Shown in pieces: positions 10,703 to 19,093 of a DNA stretch of 64,000 nucleotides (the stretch's first letter is position 1; each line of letters begins with the position of its first letter). Made by a program: the position numbers and the translations under genes. Source of the DNA: Eutreptiella sp. 'Long Island Sound 2002' (lineage: Eukaryota; Euglenozoa; Euglenophyceae; Eutreptiales; Eutreptiaceae). Under the pieces are notes generated by a model. It was not told the DNA's origin. It searched no databases and worked only from the letters and a program-made list of their open reading frames with translations. Location of the stretch: assembly GCA_964036045.1 (NCBI GenBank), contig OZ038391.1, positions 43,473,621 to 43,537,620 of the forward strand, read 5' to 3'.

Positions 10703-12045
10703 ACATGCAACACGCATGCTGATAACCAAACTAGTGGACAGTGCTGTCAAAATAGACACTCAGTAAACAAATTCGCGTAGCATGACAGTGGAGAAAAAAC
10801 CCTGCAAGGGAAAAAAAAAACACCAGCGCATACCATGCAATTTATATACACATATTTGTGGGCAGGACTGTCAGTGGCAACAGAGGCCAGTGGCAACGTG
10901 AACGTCGCATTTTTGAAAACAGGCGCTGCAGTGCAGCGCGGTGCCATGCAGTGTCACTGACTGAGGAAGGTTAGCACAGACTGAGCAAGGTTAGCGCAGA
11001 CTGAGCATGGATACAGACTGAACACTGCAGGTATCCTGAGGGGGGGGGGGGGGGCTGCAGAGACTGAATCGCAGTCTGGGAGGCTTGCAGACACTAAAGG
11101 TAACGCCGCAGAGGGACCTGTCACTGAAATGCAGTCTGGGGGGTCCGTCTGTCACTGAACTGCAGCCTGGGGGGGCTGTCTGTCACTGAAATTCAGGCTG
11201 GGGGGGCTGCCTGCGAGTGGCTTGGGGGGGGGGGGGGGGGGGGCTGCAGACACGCGTGACTTCCCTGACCGTCGCTGGGCTTGTCGGGCTTGTCGGGCTT
11301 AGGGCTTGTCGTTCGCCCACCGTAGAGCTCGCCCACTTTAGAGGTGTCCTCTCGCCTACTTTAGAGGTGAGGGTACGAGTAGGAGGGTTAGGCGTGTTCC
11401 GAACCGGTCCGACTGGCTCGACGTGGTGGCGGACTTCGGCGCCCCTTTGGATGTATTCGGCGTGGCTACGGCGTTTGTTCCGGCCCGTCCTGAAATGTCG
11501 AGAAGGCATGGGAGAAGGCTCGGGAGGGTATGGGAGATTGTGAGAATGGTGATGGGAAGGAGAGGGGAGAGGGAGAATGGAAGGACTATTGGGCGTGACT
11601 TCCGGTAGGACCCTTCAAGGGGGGTCCAACCGTTGGTCCTCCTCCGAGCACAGGGCCCCATACCCTTGAGGGTGGGCCTAGCCTCTTCGATTCCCTCACC
11701 ACGTGCTAATTCTTTACGACGCGGCGATAGGGCCCACTCGGGGGGGCCTAATGCCTTGTCAACCCCACATGCCGTAAGGCCTCATACCCCCAAGGTAGGG
11801 CCTAAAAGCACATGGGTGTTTGAGTGTGCTATTGTCGGAGATGGATGACGGCTATGCTAGGCGTGACATGGTGCTAAGGCTCACGACCCGGAAGGGGGCC
11901 TAAGTACACGTCTACCCCGCGCGTTAGGGCCCCGAACTCCTCGAGCGGGCCTAAATGCATCATGGGTGCCCGCATGCATTTCAGATTCTCTGTTTTTGCT
12001 CCATTACCATCCTAACTCTTCTATGCTATACCATGCTAAATCATC
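10703..12045 (-). other. E2 3' non-coding region with G runs and short repeats
   Basis: No protein is recognised between the end of the chromodomain frame and the 3' LTR. On the plus strand there are degenerate repeats of a GCAGTCTGGG...CTGTCACTGAA type between about 10,940 and 11,215. There are runs of 15 G (11,040-11,054) and 20 G (11,224-11,243). Recurring GGGCCTAA words lie between 11,660 and 11,955. Confidence 0.6.
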
Positions 12046-12852
12046 CTAGAGGGGCATGTCCTCTATGGACATTCCCATGTCCCACGCAAGGAGAGAGTAA
12101 CATAGCCGGACCGCACGGCGCATGTCGTGGGAACCGGTAGACGGGGGAGGGGAGGACATATGACGAATACCCGCCGTGAGTGAAAGGGCTTTCACCTCGG
12201 CCAAGGACACATTCACTTTGTGCCTTTTGTTGTACTTGACCCACTCGTCAGTGAGGTGGTGTACAAAGCTCCTCGCGGGTTCCCACTGTTCCTCGGCATG
12301 TCCTTTATACTTAACCCTCCACTTCATCACCTTGTTTTGCCCCCTACCGAACTCTTGGTGTCCGGTGATGCGCTCGACAACCCATTGGTCGTCTTCAACC
12401 AAAAAATCCACATCCGTCTTGGAGCAGAGGGGTATCCGCTCCCCGGTGTGCTTTGCAAGGTGGGGCTTGAGGCGGGCGCTGCTGAGCACCGTTAGGACAT
12501 CATTGAGGTACGAAATTTTGTACACCCCGTCCGACACCACTTCCATTACCTCAAAGGGGCCCTGCCAGATTTGCTTGATTTTGGCCGCAGTGGACTTGTC
12601 ATCAACATTGCGGACCCAGACCCAATCACCCGGCTGGAACCGCTGAGGAGGATGCTTTTTCAGGAATTTTGCCTCCTCTTTCTTGTGCAGTGCAGTCAAT
12701 TTGCACTGGACATGCGCGCGTTCCTCGACCAATCGGTCAAAAAATTGTTCGGCGTCCTCGGCCCCATCAAACTCATCGACCAGTGGCGCCACATCACCGA
12801 AGCCAACAGGCTCGCGGCCAAACAGCAGCCTATGTGGTGAAAACCCGCTCAT
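12046..12852 (-). CDS. E2 integrase C-terminal part and chromodomain
   Basis: This holds the C-terminal piece of the E2 integrase. It starts with S-G-F-S-P-H-R-L-L-F-G-R-E-P, the usual end of the gypsy integrase core. A G-D-W-V-W-V and G-P-F-E-V-M SH3-like module follows, then a chromodomain (about residues 155-210: W-V-V-E-R-I-T, K-W-R-V-K-Y-K-G-H, Q-W-E-P-A-R-S-F). Chromodomains target integration to marked chromatin in chromoviruses. The rest of the integrase is at 23,623-24,336. When E3 and one copy of its CCCCG duplication are ignored, the two pieces join in frame. The frame ends with TAG at 12,046-12,048. Confidence 0.85.
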   Translation of the reverse strand: MSGFSPHRLLFGREPVGFGDVAPLVDEFDGAEDAEQFFDRLVEERAHVQCKLTALHKKEEAKFLKKHPPQRFQPGDWVWVRNVDDKSTAAKIKQIWQGPFEVMEVVSDGVYKISYLNDVLTVLSSARLKPHLAKHTGERIPLCSKTDVDFLVEDDQWVVERITGHQEFGRGQNKVMKWRVKYKGHAEEQWEPARSFVHHLTDEWVKYNKRHKVNVSLAEVKALSLTAGIRHMSSPPPSTGSHDMRRAVRLCYSLLAWDMGMSIEDMPL

Positions 12853-12860
12853 AACCCCCG

Positions 12861-13392
12861 TGTAAGTGCGGCTAGCCCCATCTGCTCAGATTTTCAGACA
12901 TTCTGCCCAGATTGGCTACATTTTGGTCATTTTCTTTGCTTCGGCGGAATTGCCGCCTCGCAGCTCAGTCACAGGATATTTCCTATATATTTCTGATATG
13001 CCGGATTTGATTCCGCGGTCCATTTCCCGTAGATCCGCCGCATTCCGCTATTTTAGCTGGAATCGCCATTTGCCGCTGACGCGCGCTCGCGGGCCAGATC
13101 GGCCAGACAATTTTACATAAATGGATTATTTAAATTCATTCGGACAGTTTTGGACACTCAGATGTATTTAGAATAATTCCCCTCAATTTTCTTCATAGAC
13201 TGGGATTTTCTGCCGGACCACAATCAGCATGGACCTTGCTTCTGTTGTCGCTGCTCTCGCCTCCGTTGGTGTTCGTGTATCCGGTTCCAACCCCAATAAC
13301 AACATCCAGGGAGACTCCTCGCGTGCCTGCCCCACTGGTCTTGCCGGCCCCGAGCCCTCCGGCACCCACAACGACCCAGGGCAGCACTTTCA
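12861..13392 (+). repeat. E3 5' LTR
   Basis: TG...CA ends. A TATATAT box at 12,984-12,990 predicts transcription from about 13,015. The gag frame begins with the ATG at 13,229 inside this LTR and reads on through the LTR end and the primer-binding site. Confidence 0.95.
12984..12990 (+). promoter_or_regulatory. Candidate TATA box in E3 5' LTR
   Basis: TATATAT in the LTR, the only strong TATA-like word upstream of the gag ATG. The same box is in the 3' LTR at 23,217-23,223. Confidence 0.5.
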
Positions 13393-16264
13393 TGGTAGCA
13401 GAGGCTACCTGAATGTTGTTCCTTTGGTGTCCCAACCACAGCCAGCCCCTCAGTACGGCCCCGTAGACTCCGCAACCTCCGGAGACGTAACGATTACGCT
13501 GCCGTGGTGCTGTGCGAACGAGGCCTTGAGAGGAATGCCTTGCGCAAGCCCAAATTGTCCAAGAAGGACACAAATCAGCAGCTGTGGAGGCCCAGATTAC
13601 AATCAAGATCCCAGTCGAAATTGGCCATCAAGCAGCTGGAATCTCCCAGCTTACGCTAATGGCAGCGCTCCGGTGGAGCTTACGGACCTGGCAGGTACTA
13701 ATCCTCCGTACCAATGTTCACATTTCGTGACCATCGATGCCGACATTGACGACATTGAGATGGGTGGTCCAGGTGAGGTACCTACCTATAATCGACCAGC
13801 CTCATGGGCACAATGGGACAACCATTTGTCTTCGGAAGTGGCCCGTAACCTTGAGGCGCTTGAGGCCCTGTGTCTATTAGCCACGTCTAAGCTGATAGGA
13901 CAAGAAAGAATCGCCTCTGATTTTTTATTTGAATATTTTTTCCTCCTTCAAGAAGAAATTAATACCAGGATGGGGTGGTGTTCTCAAGAAGATGAATCTT
14001 TTGCCATTTTCTTGCAGATCTGGGAGGCAAGCCCCTTCCCGAAGGAGAAGACCAAGGCACCGGTTGCCGGGCCCTCCGCCCCTCATCCCTCTGTTTCCAT
14101 CCGCGACGATCTAGCCGCCGCGGTCGAGGAAGGAATCTTAGAGGCAGCTAGGCAGGCAAGCCTGGAAATTAGGACTGAAGGAGCTCCCCAAGTGGACTCC
14201 TGGCTGCGAACCACTGAGATTAGCGGTCCGACAGCCTGCTCAGGCCCTTCAGGACACGGTATGTACTGTCCTGCCGACTGCTCTTGCAGATCCCAGCGAG
14301 ACTCTGAGCTCCAATTGCTCAAAGATCAAATGCAACTCATCATTCAAACGCTGGGAATTAAAGATCTTTTCAAGACACACATGCGATCTGAGGGTGCATC
14401 ATCGGTGGATCAGACAACAGAACCGTCGGAGGAGGCGACAGAAATTTTTTCGATTGCTCCTTCGGTGGACTCTAAGACCACCGATGCACGGATCAGCAGG
14501 ACTAAGCTAAAGGAAAGGGTTACAATCTCTCGATCACAGAGTAGATCGGCGAAGGCTAGGACTGAGGTTCAGAATGCCAAAAGAACTGCCTCCCGTACTA
14601 CCCTTCCTGCTGTTGATTCCAATGCAATTGCCCAGATGTTGCTCGCCCAGACCCTCGCCGGAGCTGGTGTGGCTAATGATGCCGCCAAGGTGTCTACCAT
14701 TACGGCCGGTGTTGGGCTGGATTCACTCCTAAATCCCACTTCATTGCGACTTCGTCAGGTTGCCAAGCAACCGAAGTATAATGGGAACCCCAGACGTTGG
14801 CCTCAGTTCCAACGGGAATTTAAACTGTGGGTTAAGACTCAAAAACTCCAGGATGATCAGTTCCTGATGGCTCTTCTGGACTGCCTTGAGGGAGCGCCGG
14901 CCAACACTTGGCTCAGGACCTGGAGTGATCGTGAGGATTCAAGTTCCCCCCTTACCTTTGATGAGGTGTGGGAACAGTTGGAGGTACGTGGATCCCGACT
15001 GCCTGAGGACCATTACCACCAGATGTTGAAGAATTTTCCTTCGTTCTCTCGATTAATCTTGCACGAGGTGCAGGACAAGAGACAGCGCTTCTGGAATCTC
15101 GTAGAAGAATCTGAACATTCAGGCGAAACATTTTCCAGTGCCGAGTTGAAAAATCTGATTTTTGACAAGATCCCCTCAGAAACCGCCGCCACCCTTCGGA
15201 ATCGACAGTCCGAAGAAAAGGTCAAGACCTGGTGGGCGGAGATCGATGGCTTTGACGCCTCGGCCAACCGGTTTACCGTCAGGGAGGCACTTCAAAAGTG
15301 CTCCCCCACGTCGTTTACCAAGGTGAAATTCACTGAAAACACGTGGAAAATCAAGTTTAATGAACACGAGGATCGGGACTTGTTTGTCCAAGTCCTCAAT
15401 AGGGGAGTAAGTTTCCATGGCAATCGCCTGAAGGCCAGGAACTGGGTGTTTTCGTTTACTCCGCAGGAACTGTGGGAAGAGGTTGAGAGGCTCGCTGACG
15501 CCGCCAATCAAAATTTCCATGAGGGTCTTGGGGGAAACAGGAATACCCAGCAAAACACCCAAAATGGGGCCCAAAAGGGCAACAAAAAGGTGAATGACAC
15601 CCGGAATGTTCAGGATCATTGTAGCATCTGTCTTCTGTTAGGTTCTACGAACCGAGCTAAGACGCATTCCACTGCTAATCACCGATGGTCTGCTTACGAT
15701 CACAAGGTGATTGGTGAAAATGTCAGTAATCCTCAGAATTCAGACAGGAATGACAGACAGGTGCATGGTGCCAAGGGGGGAAAGGGTAATTCGACTCCCT
15801 CCGGTGGGAACAAAAATACTGGAGGCCCTGGCGGGTCCCAAGGCAAAGGAAATCGGACTCCATCCGGTTCCGGTGGGCAGCCGAATGGCCAGACAGGTCC
15901 CAATGTCAACGCCGGAGGCGGAAATCGAAATCCAGGCCAAACCCCTCAATCCGGTACAAACAAAGGAAATGCTCCAGGATCACAGGGTAAAGGTAAGGGA
16001 AATCCTTCGGGAACCCCCTTCTCTGGTAAGGGCAGAGGGCGTGGCGACGGTGGTGGCCCATCATCCGGCGGCCGTGGCCGTGGACGTGGAAAGGGAAACC
16101 ATCGTGTGGATCAGGTCTCAGGTGCAGACCAGGTGTCTGATGCGGATCGAGATTACGTCGAAAATGCTCTGAATCCAGCGGATGATCCGTTCCAAGATGA
16201 ATGGATCGACGAAACAGGCTGTGTTCACAATGTTAACGCAGCCGCTGGAGGTCAGAACGCCTAG
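13229..16264 (+). CDS. gag: E3 Gag
   Basis: A polyprotein of 1,011 codons. The ATG at 13,229 lies in the LTR, and the first 54 or so residues are encoded there. The middle (about residues 505-720) resembles a retrotransposon capsid: Y-N-G-N-P-R-R-W-P-Q-F-Q-R-E-F, L-E-G-A-P-A-N-T-W, T-F-D-E-V-W-E-Q-L. A cysteine/histidine segment near residue 795 (C-S-I-C...H...H) is not a standard zinc knuckle. The C-terminal 200 residues are rich in Gly, Asn and Lys, with RG repeats, and probably bind RNA. It ends at TAG 16,262-16,264, and the same frame stays open into pol. A second ATG downstream of the primer site could be the true start if the LTR part is leader. Confidence 0.85.
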   Translation: MDLASVVAALASVGVRVSGSNPNNNIQGDSSRACPTGLAGPEPSGTHNDPGQHFHGSRGYLNVVPLVSQPQPAPQYGPVDSATSGDVTITLPWCCANEALRGMPCASPNCPRRTQISSCGGPDYNQDPSRNWPSSSWNLPAYANGSAPVELTDLAGTNPPYQCSHFVTIDADIDDIEMGGPGEVPTYNRPASWAQWDNHLSSEVARNLEALEALCLLATSKLIGQERIASDFLFEYFFLLQEEINTRMGWCSQEDESFAIFLQIWEASPFPKEKTKAPVAGPSAPHPSVSIRDDLAAAVEEGILEAARQASLEIRTEGAPQVDSWLRTTEISGPTACSGPSGHGMYCPADCSCRSQRDSELQLLKDQMQLIIQTLGIKDLFKTHMRSEGASSVDQTTEPSEEATEIFSIAPSVDSKTTDARISRTKLKERVTISRSQSRSAKARTEVQNAKRTASRTTLPAVDSNAIAQMLLAQTLAGAGVANDAAKVSTITAGVGLDSLLNPTSLRLRQVAKQPKYNGNPRRWPQFQREFKLWVKTQKLQDDQFLMALLDCLEGAPANTWLRTWSDREDSSSPLTFDEVWEQLEVRGSRLPEDHYHQMLKNFPSFSRLILHEVQDKRQRFWNLVEESEHSGETFSSAELKNLIFDKIPSETAATLRNRQSEEKVKTWWAEIDGFDASANRFTVREALQKCSPTSFTKVKFTENTWKIKFNEHEDRDLFVQVLNRGVSFHGNRLKARNWVFSFTPQELWEEVERLADAANQNFHEGLGGNRNTQQNTQNGAQKGNKKVNDTRNVQDHCSICLLLGSTNRAKTHSTANHRWSAYDHKVIGENVSNPQNSDRNDRQVHGAKGGKGNSTPSGGNKNTGGPGGSQGKGNRTPSGSGGQPNGQTGPNVNAGGGNRNPGQTPQSGTNKGNAPGSQGKGKGNPSGTPFSGKGRGRGDGGGPSSGGRGRGRGKGNHRVDQVSGADQVSDADRDYVENALNPADDPFQDEWIDETGCVHNVNAAAGGQNA
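13393..13404 (+). other. E3 primer-binding site (initiator Met tRNA)
   Basis: TGGTAGCAGAGG directly follows the CA end of the LTR. It is the complement of the 3' end of an initiator Met tRNA ending CCTCTGCTACCA. Confidence 0.85.
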
Positions 16265-19093
16265 GGGAGCCACGAAAATCGCCCCTCCCCAGGCGATTTC
16301 AGGCATGATCCTCAAATTCCTGATCGACCATTACTTGATGTAGGGTCGCTTGTCTCCTCTCCCCTGGATCCGGCAGCGGATCCTTCTGTTGTAGTGGACG
16401 AGGTTGGTGTACAGTCCAAGCACAGGGCTCGTCAGTTTGTCACAAAGCTGTGGGTCTCTGATTGCAAGGGAAATTTCCACCTCGCCACTTGTTTGTGTGA
16501 TAATGGATCAGAGGTAAATCTCCAATCCAATGCATTCTTACCCGACGACTGCGTGTTCGAGTCGCCTCATCCTGTTACCCTCGAGGGAGTTTCTGGACAT
16601 TCTCTCGCAGGTGGGCAACGCGGTTGTTATATATCAACCCATTTGGTCGCTCAAGACCTTTGGGAGGAGCAAAATGTGGAAGAAGTTGTCCTTAAGGATG
16701 ACTACTTCTACCGTGCTGACATAAAGTATGACCTTTATTTGGGGCATCCTTGGCTTCGCAAGAACAGGGTAGCGCCCGTAGGTCATCGTCGTTGTTTTTT
16801 GCTGGAGTCAGGTCCCTTGGAGCGTCCTGAATTTCGTTTTTTGCACGCAGGGTTTAAAAGTGCAGAAGAATTTTTGAAGCAAAAAGTGACACCAAAATTT
16901 GGTGAAGATGTCACCATTGCAGAGGTGAATGGGAGTGCCGATTACTCTCAAGAGTTAGAATGTCTTCGTAGGGACTCCCAGCCACGACGCCCTTCGCGCT
17001 GGCACTCTTCATCCTACAGAGTTGTCGACAAATGGCGCGATGCAATTTGTGAATACTTTCATGAACATCATTCTTTTTGGCCCCAGTATGATGCATTTGC
17101 TAACCGCACGAACAAGCGCTTTGATAAGCACTTCAGCGACGCTTGGACCCACAAATGGGACAAGAAGTTGTGGATTAATCCTCCGTTTCACTTAATCCAG
17201 CAGGTCATCCACAAAATCAAGCAAGATAAAACCCAGGCAATTTTAGTTGTGCCCTTGTGGGACGACAAGCCTTGGTTTCAGGAATTACAAGACATTTGTG
17301 TTGATTACATCGAACTTCCCAGGAAGATTAAGCTGTATGCCAGGGACGACACAGGTCCCCTGCCACAGCGGTCCTGGAGTTCGCTTGCATTCCTGGTGGA
17401 TGGAAAGCTTTCTGACTCTAATTCTGCCGATTCTAGTACAGATTCCTGTGTTGGGTCTGAATCTGAGGTTGAGCGTGGTACTGATAATGAATCTATTTTT
17501 TCTGATTTTTGTTCGTCAGATACCCAAGGTGATTCAACGTCCAATGGATCCGCCTCGTCTCCCTCTTCCCCAATACGGTCGACATCGAAAAGAATCTTCA
17601 GTGCACGGGCGAGGAAAAATCTCCAATCGCGCCGCAAATTCAGAGTTTTTTATGAAAAACCCCCTGTGGAAGCTTTCATGGATCCTTTCGAGGAGCTGGA
17701 TCGCGAAGAAAATCTCTGGGATTTCGACACAAGACCCACCTATCTTCAAGAGGCAGTTGATACGGACCTGTTTAGGGACATCCGTAAGAAGATTCTTCCT
17801 GCCAAAGCCGAAGAAGTCGCCAAAGTTTTTTCGACAGTAATTCCTGGCGATCAGGTGGACACTGAATTGTGTTCCAAGTCAAGAGAAAGGATTTTTGAGG
17901 AACGGAAGGACACAACCCTTTCAGGGAAGTTGATCAAAGACCCCCCTGTCCGTGGACAGTTCGGTGAAGCCTTCATCGAGCTTCGTGAAGGGTACAAGGC
18001 AAAAAAACAGCGCCCTTATGAAAATCATGGACACAAACATGAGATTCTCAGAAAAATCATCGAGAGAAATCTCAGGGAATTTGGTTGGCTTGAGGGTTGT
18101 ATGACCAGCGAATGGTGCTGTTCACCCTTCACAGTCCCGAAGCCACCGCCTGCAGACCAGAACACCATTGATGGTTGGCGAATGGTGGTTGATTTTCGCA
18201 ATCTCAACGCCGAAACAAAGGCGGATTCACACCCCCTGCCCCTCATTGAGGAGGAAATCGCCAAGAGGGCAAGAGGTCGTTTGTTCTCTGTGCTGGATCT
18301 CCGTCACGGCTTTCACCAAATGCCGTTGAGGAAGGACAGCAGACCTCTCACCTGTATGTGCACGCCATGTGGCCCAGTCCAGTGGACCGTCATGCCCATG
18401 GGATTGAAGAACGCCCCCTCATTTTTTCAAAGAATGATGGAGGATGTGCTGTTCACAACCCATCCTGAGCTTCGTGCCTTCGTGAGTGTGTACATAGATG
18501 ACATAATCATCGCGACGGAGGGGGAGGGACTGACCGAAGCCGAGCTGGTGGCCCTACATGAGAAGCAGCTGAACCAAGTTTTGGATATTCTTGACGCCAA
18601 TCAGCTGATCTGTGGGCCAAAGAAGGGAAAATTATTTTTAAAATCAGTCGAATTTTGTGGTTCTCTCCTAGAGAATGGCACTCGACGACCCAGTCCAGGG
18701 AAGCTCCTCGCTATTCAGAAGTGGAAGCGCCCTGAGACGATCACGGAGTTGAGAGGATTCCTGGGTTGTTGCAATTTTTACCACACTTTTGTGCCGAATT
18801 ATGCCAAATTTGCTGCCCCCCTCACTGAATTTTTGAAGGTAGGGAGAGATGCAGGCAAGGCAGGTTCAAAGGTTCGTGTCAAGTGGACTGACGAGTGCGA
18901 GGAGGCCTTCCATCACTTGAAGGCAGCCCTCTGCGAAGTCGCCACGTTGCATGTGCCCCAATTTGACAGACCCTTCTACATTAGAACCGACGCATCTAGG
19001 TACGCGATCGGAGCTGTCCTTGAACAGGTTGATGAAGCCACCGGCGATCATTACCCTCTTGCATTTTGGTCTCGGAAGCTAGCCCCACGCTAA
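16265..19093 (+). CDS. pol: E3 Pol part 1: protease, methyltransferase-like domain, reverse transcriptase, start of RNase H
   Basis: The frame is open from the codon after the gag TAG, so expression by stop-codon readthrough is likely. No ATG is needed: the first start-like codon is a GTG at 16,394. The protease reads C-D-N-G-S-E-V-N-L (16,499; D-N-G where D-T/S-G is usual) and L-G-H-P-W-L. A Dam-like region follows, with D-A-F-A-N-R and W-I-N-P-P-F (17,171-17,188). Next come an acidic/serine linker, then reverse transcriptase with V-V-D-F-R-N, M-P-M-G-L-K-N-A-P and the catalytic Y-I-D-D (18,491). RNase H begins R-T-D-A-S. The frame is cut by TAA at 19,091-19,093 inside RNase H. Confidence 0.9.
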   Translation, partial: GSHENRPSPGDFRHDPQIPDRPLLDVGSLVSSPLDPAADPSVVVDEVGVQSKHRARQFVTKLWVSDCKGNFHLATCLCDNGSEVNLQSNAFLPDDCVFESPHPVTLEGVSGHSLAGGQRGCYISTHLVAQDLWEEQNVEEVVLKDDYFYRADIKYDLYLGHPWLRKNRVAPVGHRRCFLLESGPLERPEFRFLHAGFKSAEEFLKQKVTPKFGEDVTIAEVNGSADYSQELECLRRDSQPRRPSRWHSSSYRVVDKWRDAICEYFHEHHSFWPQYDAFANRTNKRFDKHFSDAWTHKWDKKLWINPPFHLIQQVIHKIKQDKTQAILVVPLWDDKPWFQELQDICVDYIELPRKIKLYARDDTGPLPQRSWSSLAFLVDGKLSDSNSADSSTDSCVGSESEVERGTDNESIFSDFCSSDTQGDSTSNGSASSPSSPIRSTSKRIFSARARKNLQSRRKFRVFYEKPPVEAFMDPFEELDREENLWDFDTRPTYLQEAVDTDLFRDIRKKILPAKAEEVAKVFSTVIPGDQVDTELCSKSRERIFEERKDTTLSGKLIKDPPVRGQFGEAFIELREGYKAKKQRPYENHGHKHEILRKIIERNLREFGWLEGCMTSEWCCSPFTVPKPPPADQNTIDGWRMVVDFRNLNAETKADSHPLPLIEEEIAKRARGRLFSVLDLRHGFHQMPLRKDSRPLTCMCTPCGPVQWTVMPMGLKNAPSFFQRMMEDVLFTTHPELRAFVSVYIDDIIIATEGEGLTEAELVALHEKQLNQVLDILDANQLICGPKKGKLFLKSVEFCGSLLENGTRRPSPGKLLAIQKWKRPETITELRGFLGCCNFYHTFVPNYAKFAAPLTEFLKVGRDAGKAGSKVRVKWTDECEEAFHHLKAALCEVATLHVPQFDRPFYIRTDASRYAIGAVLEQVDEATGDHYPLAFWSRKLAPR

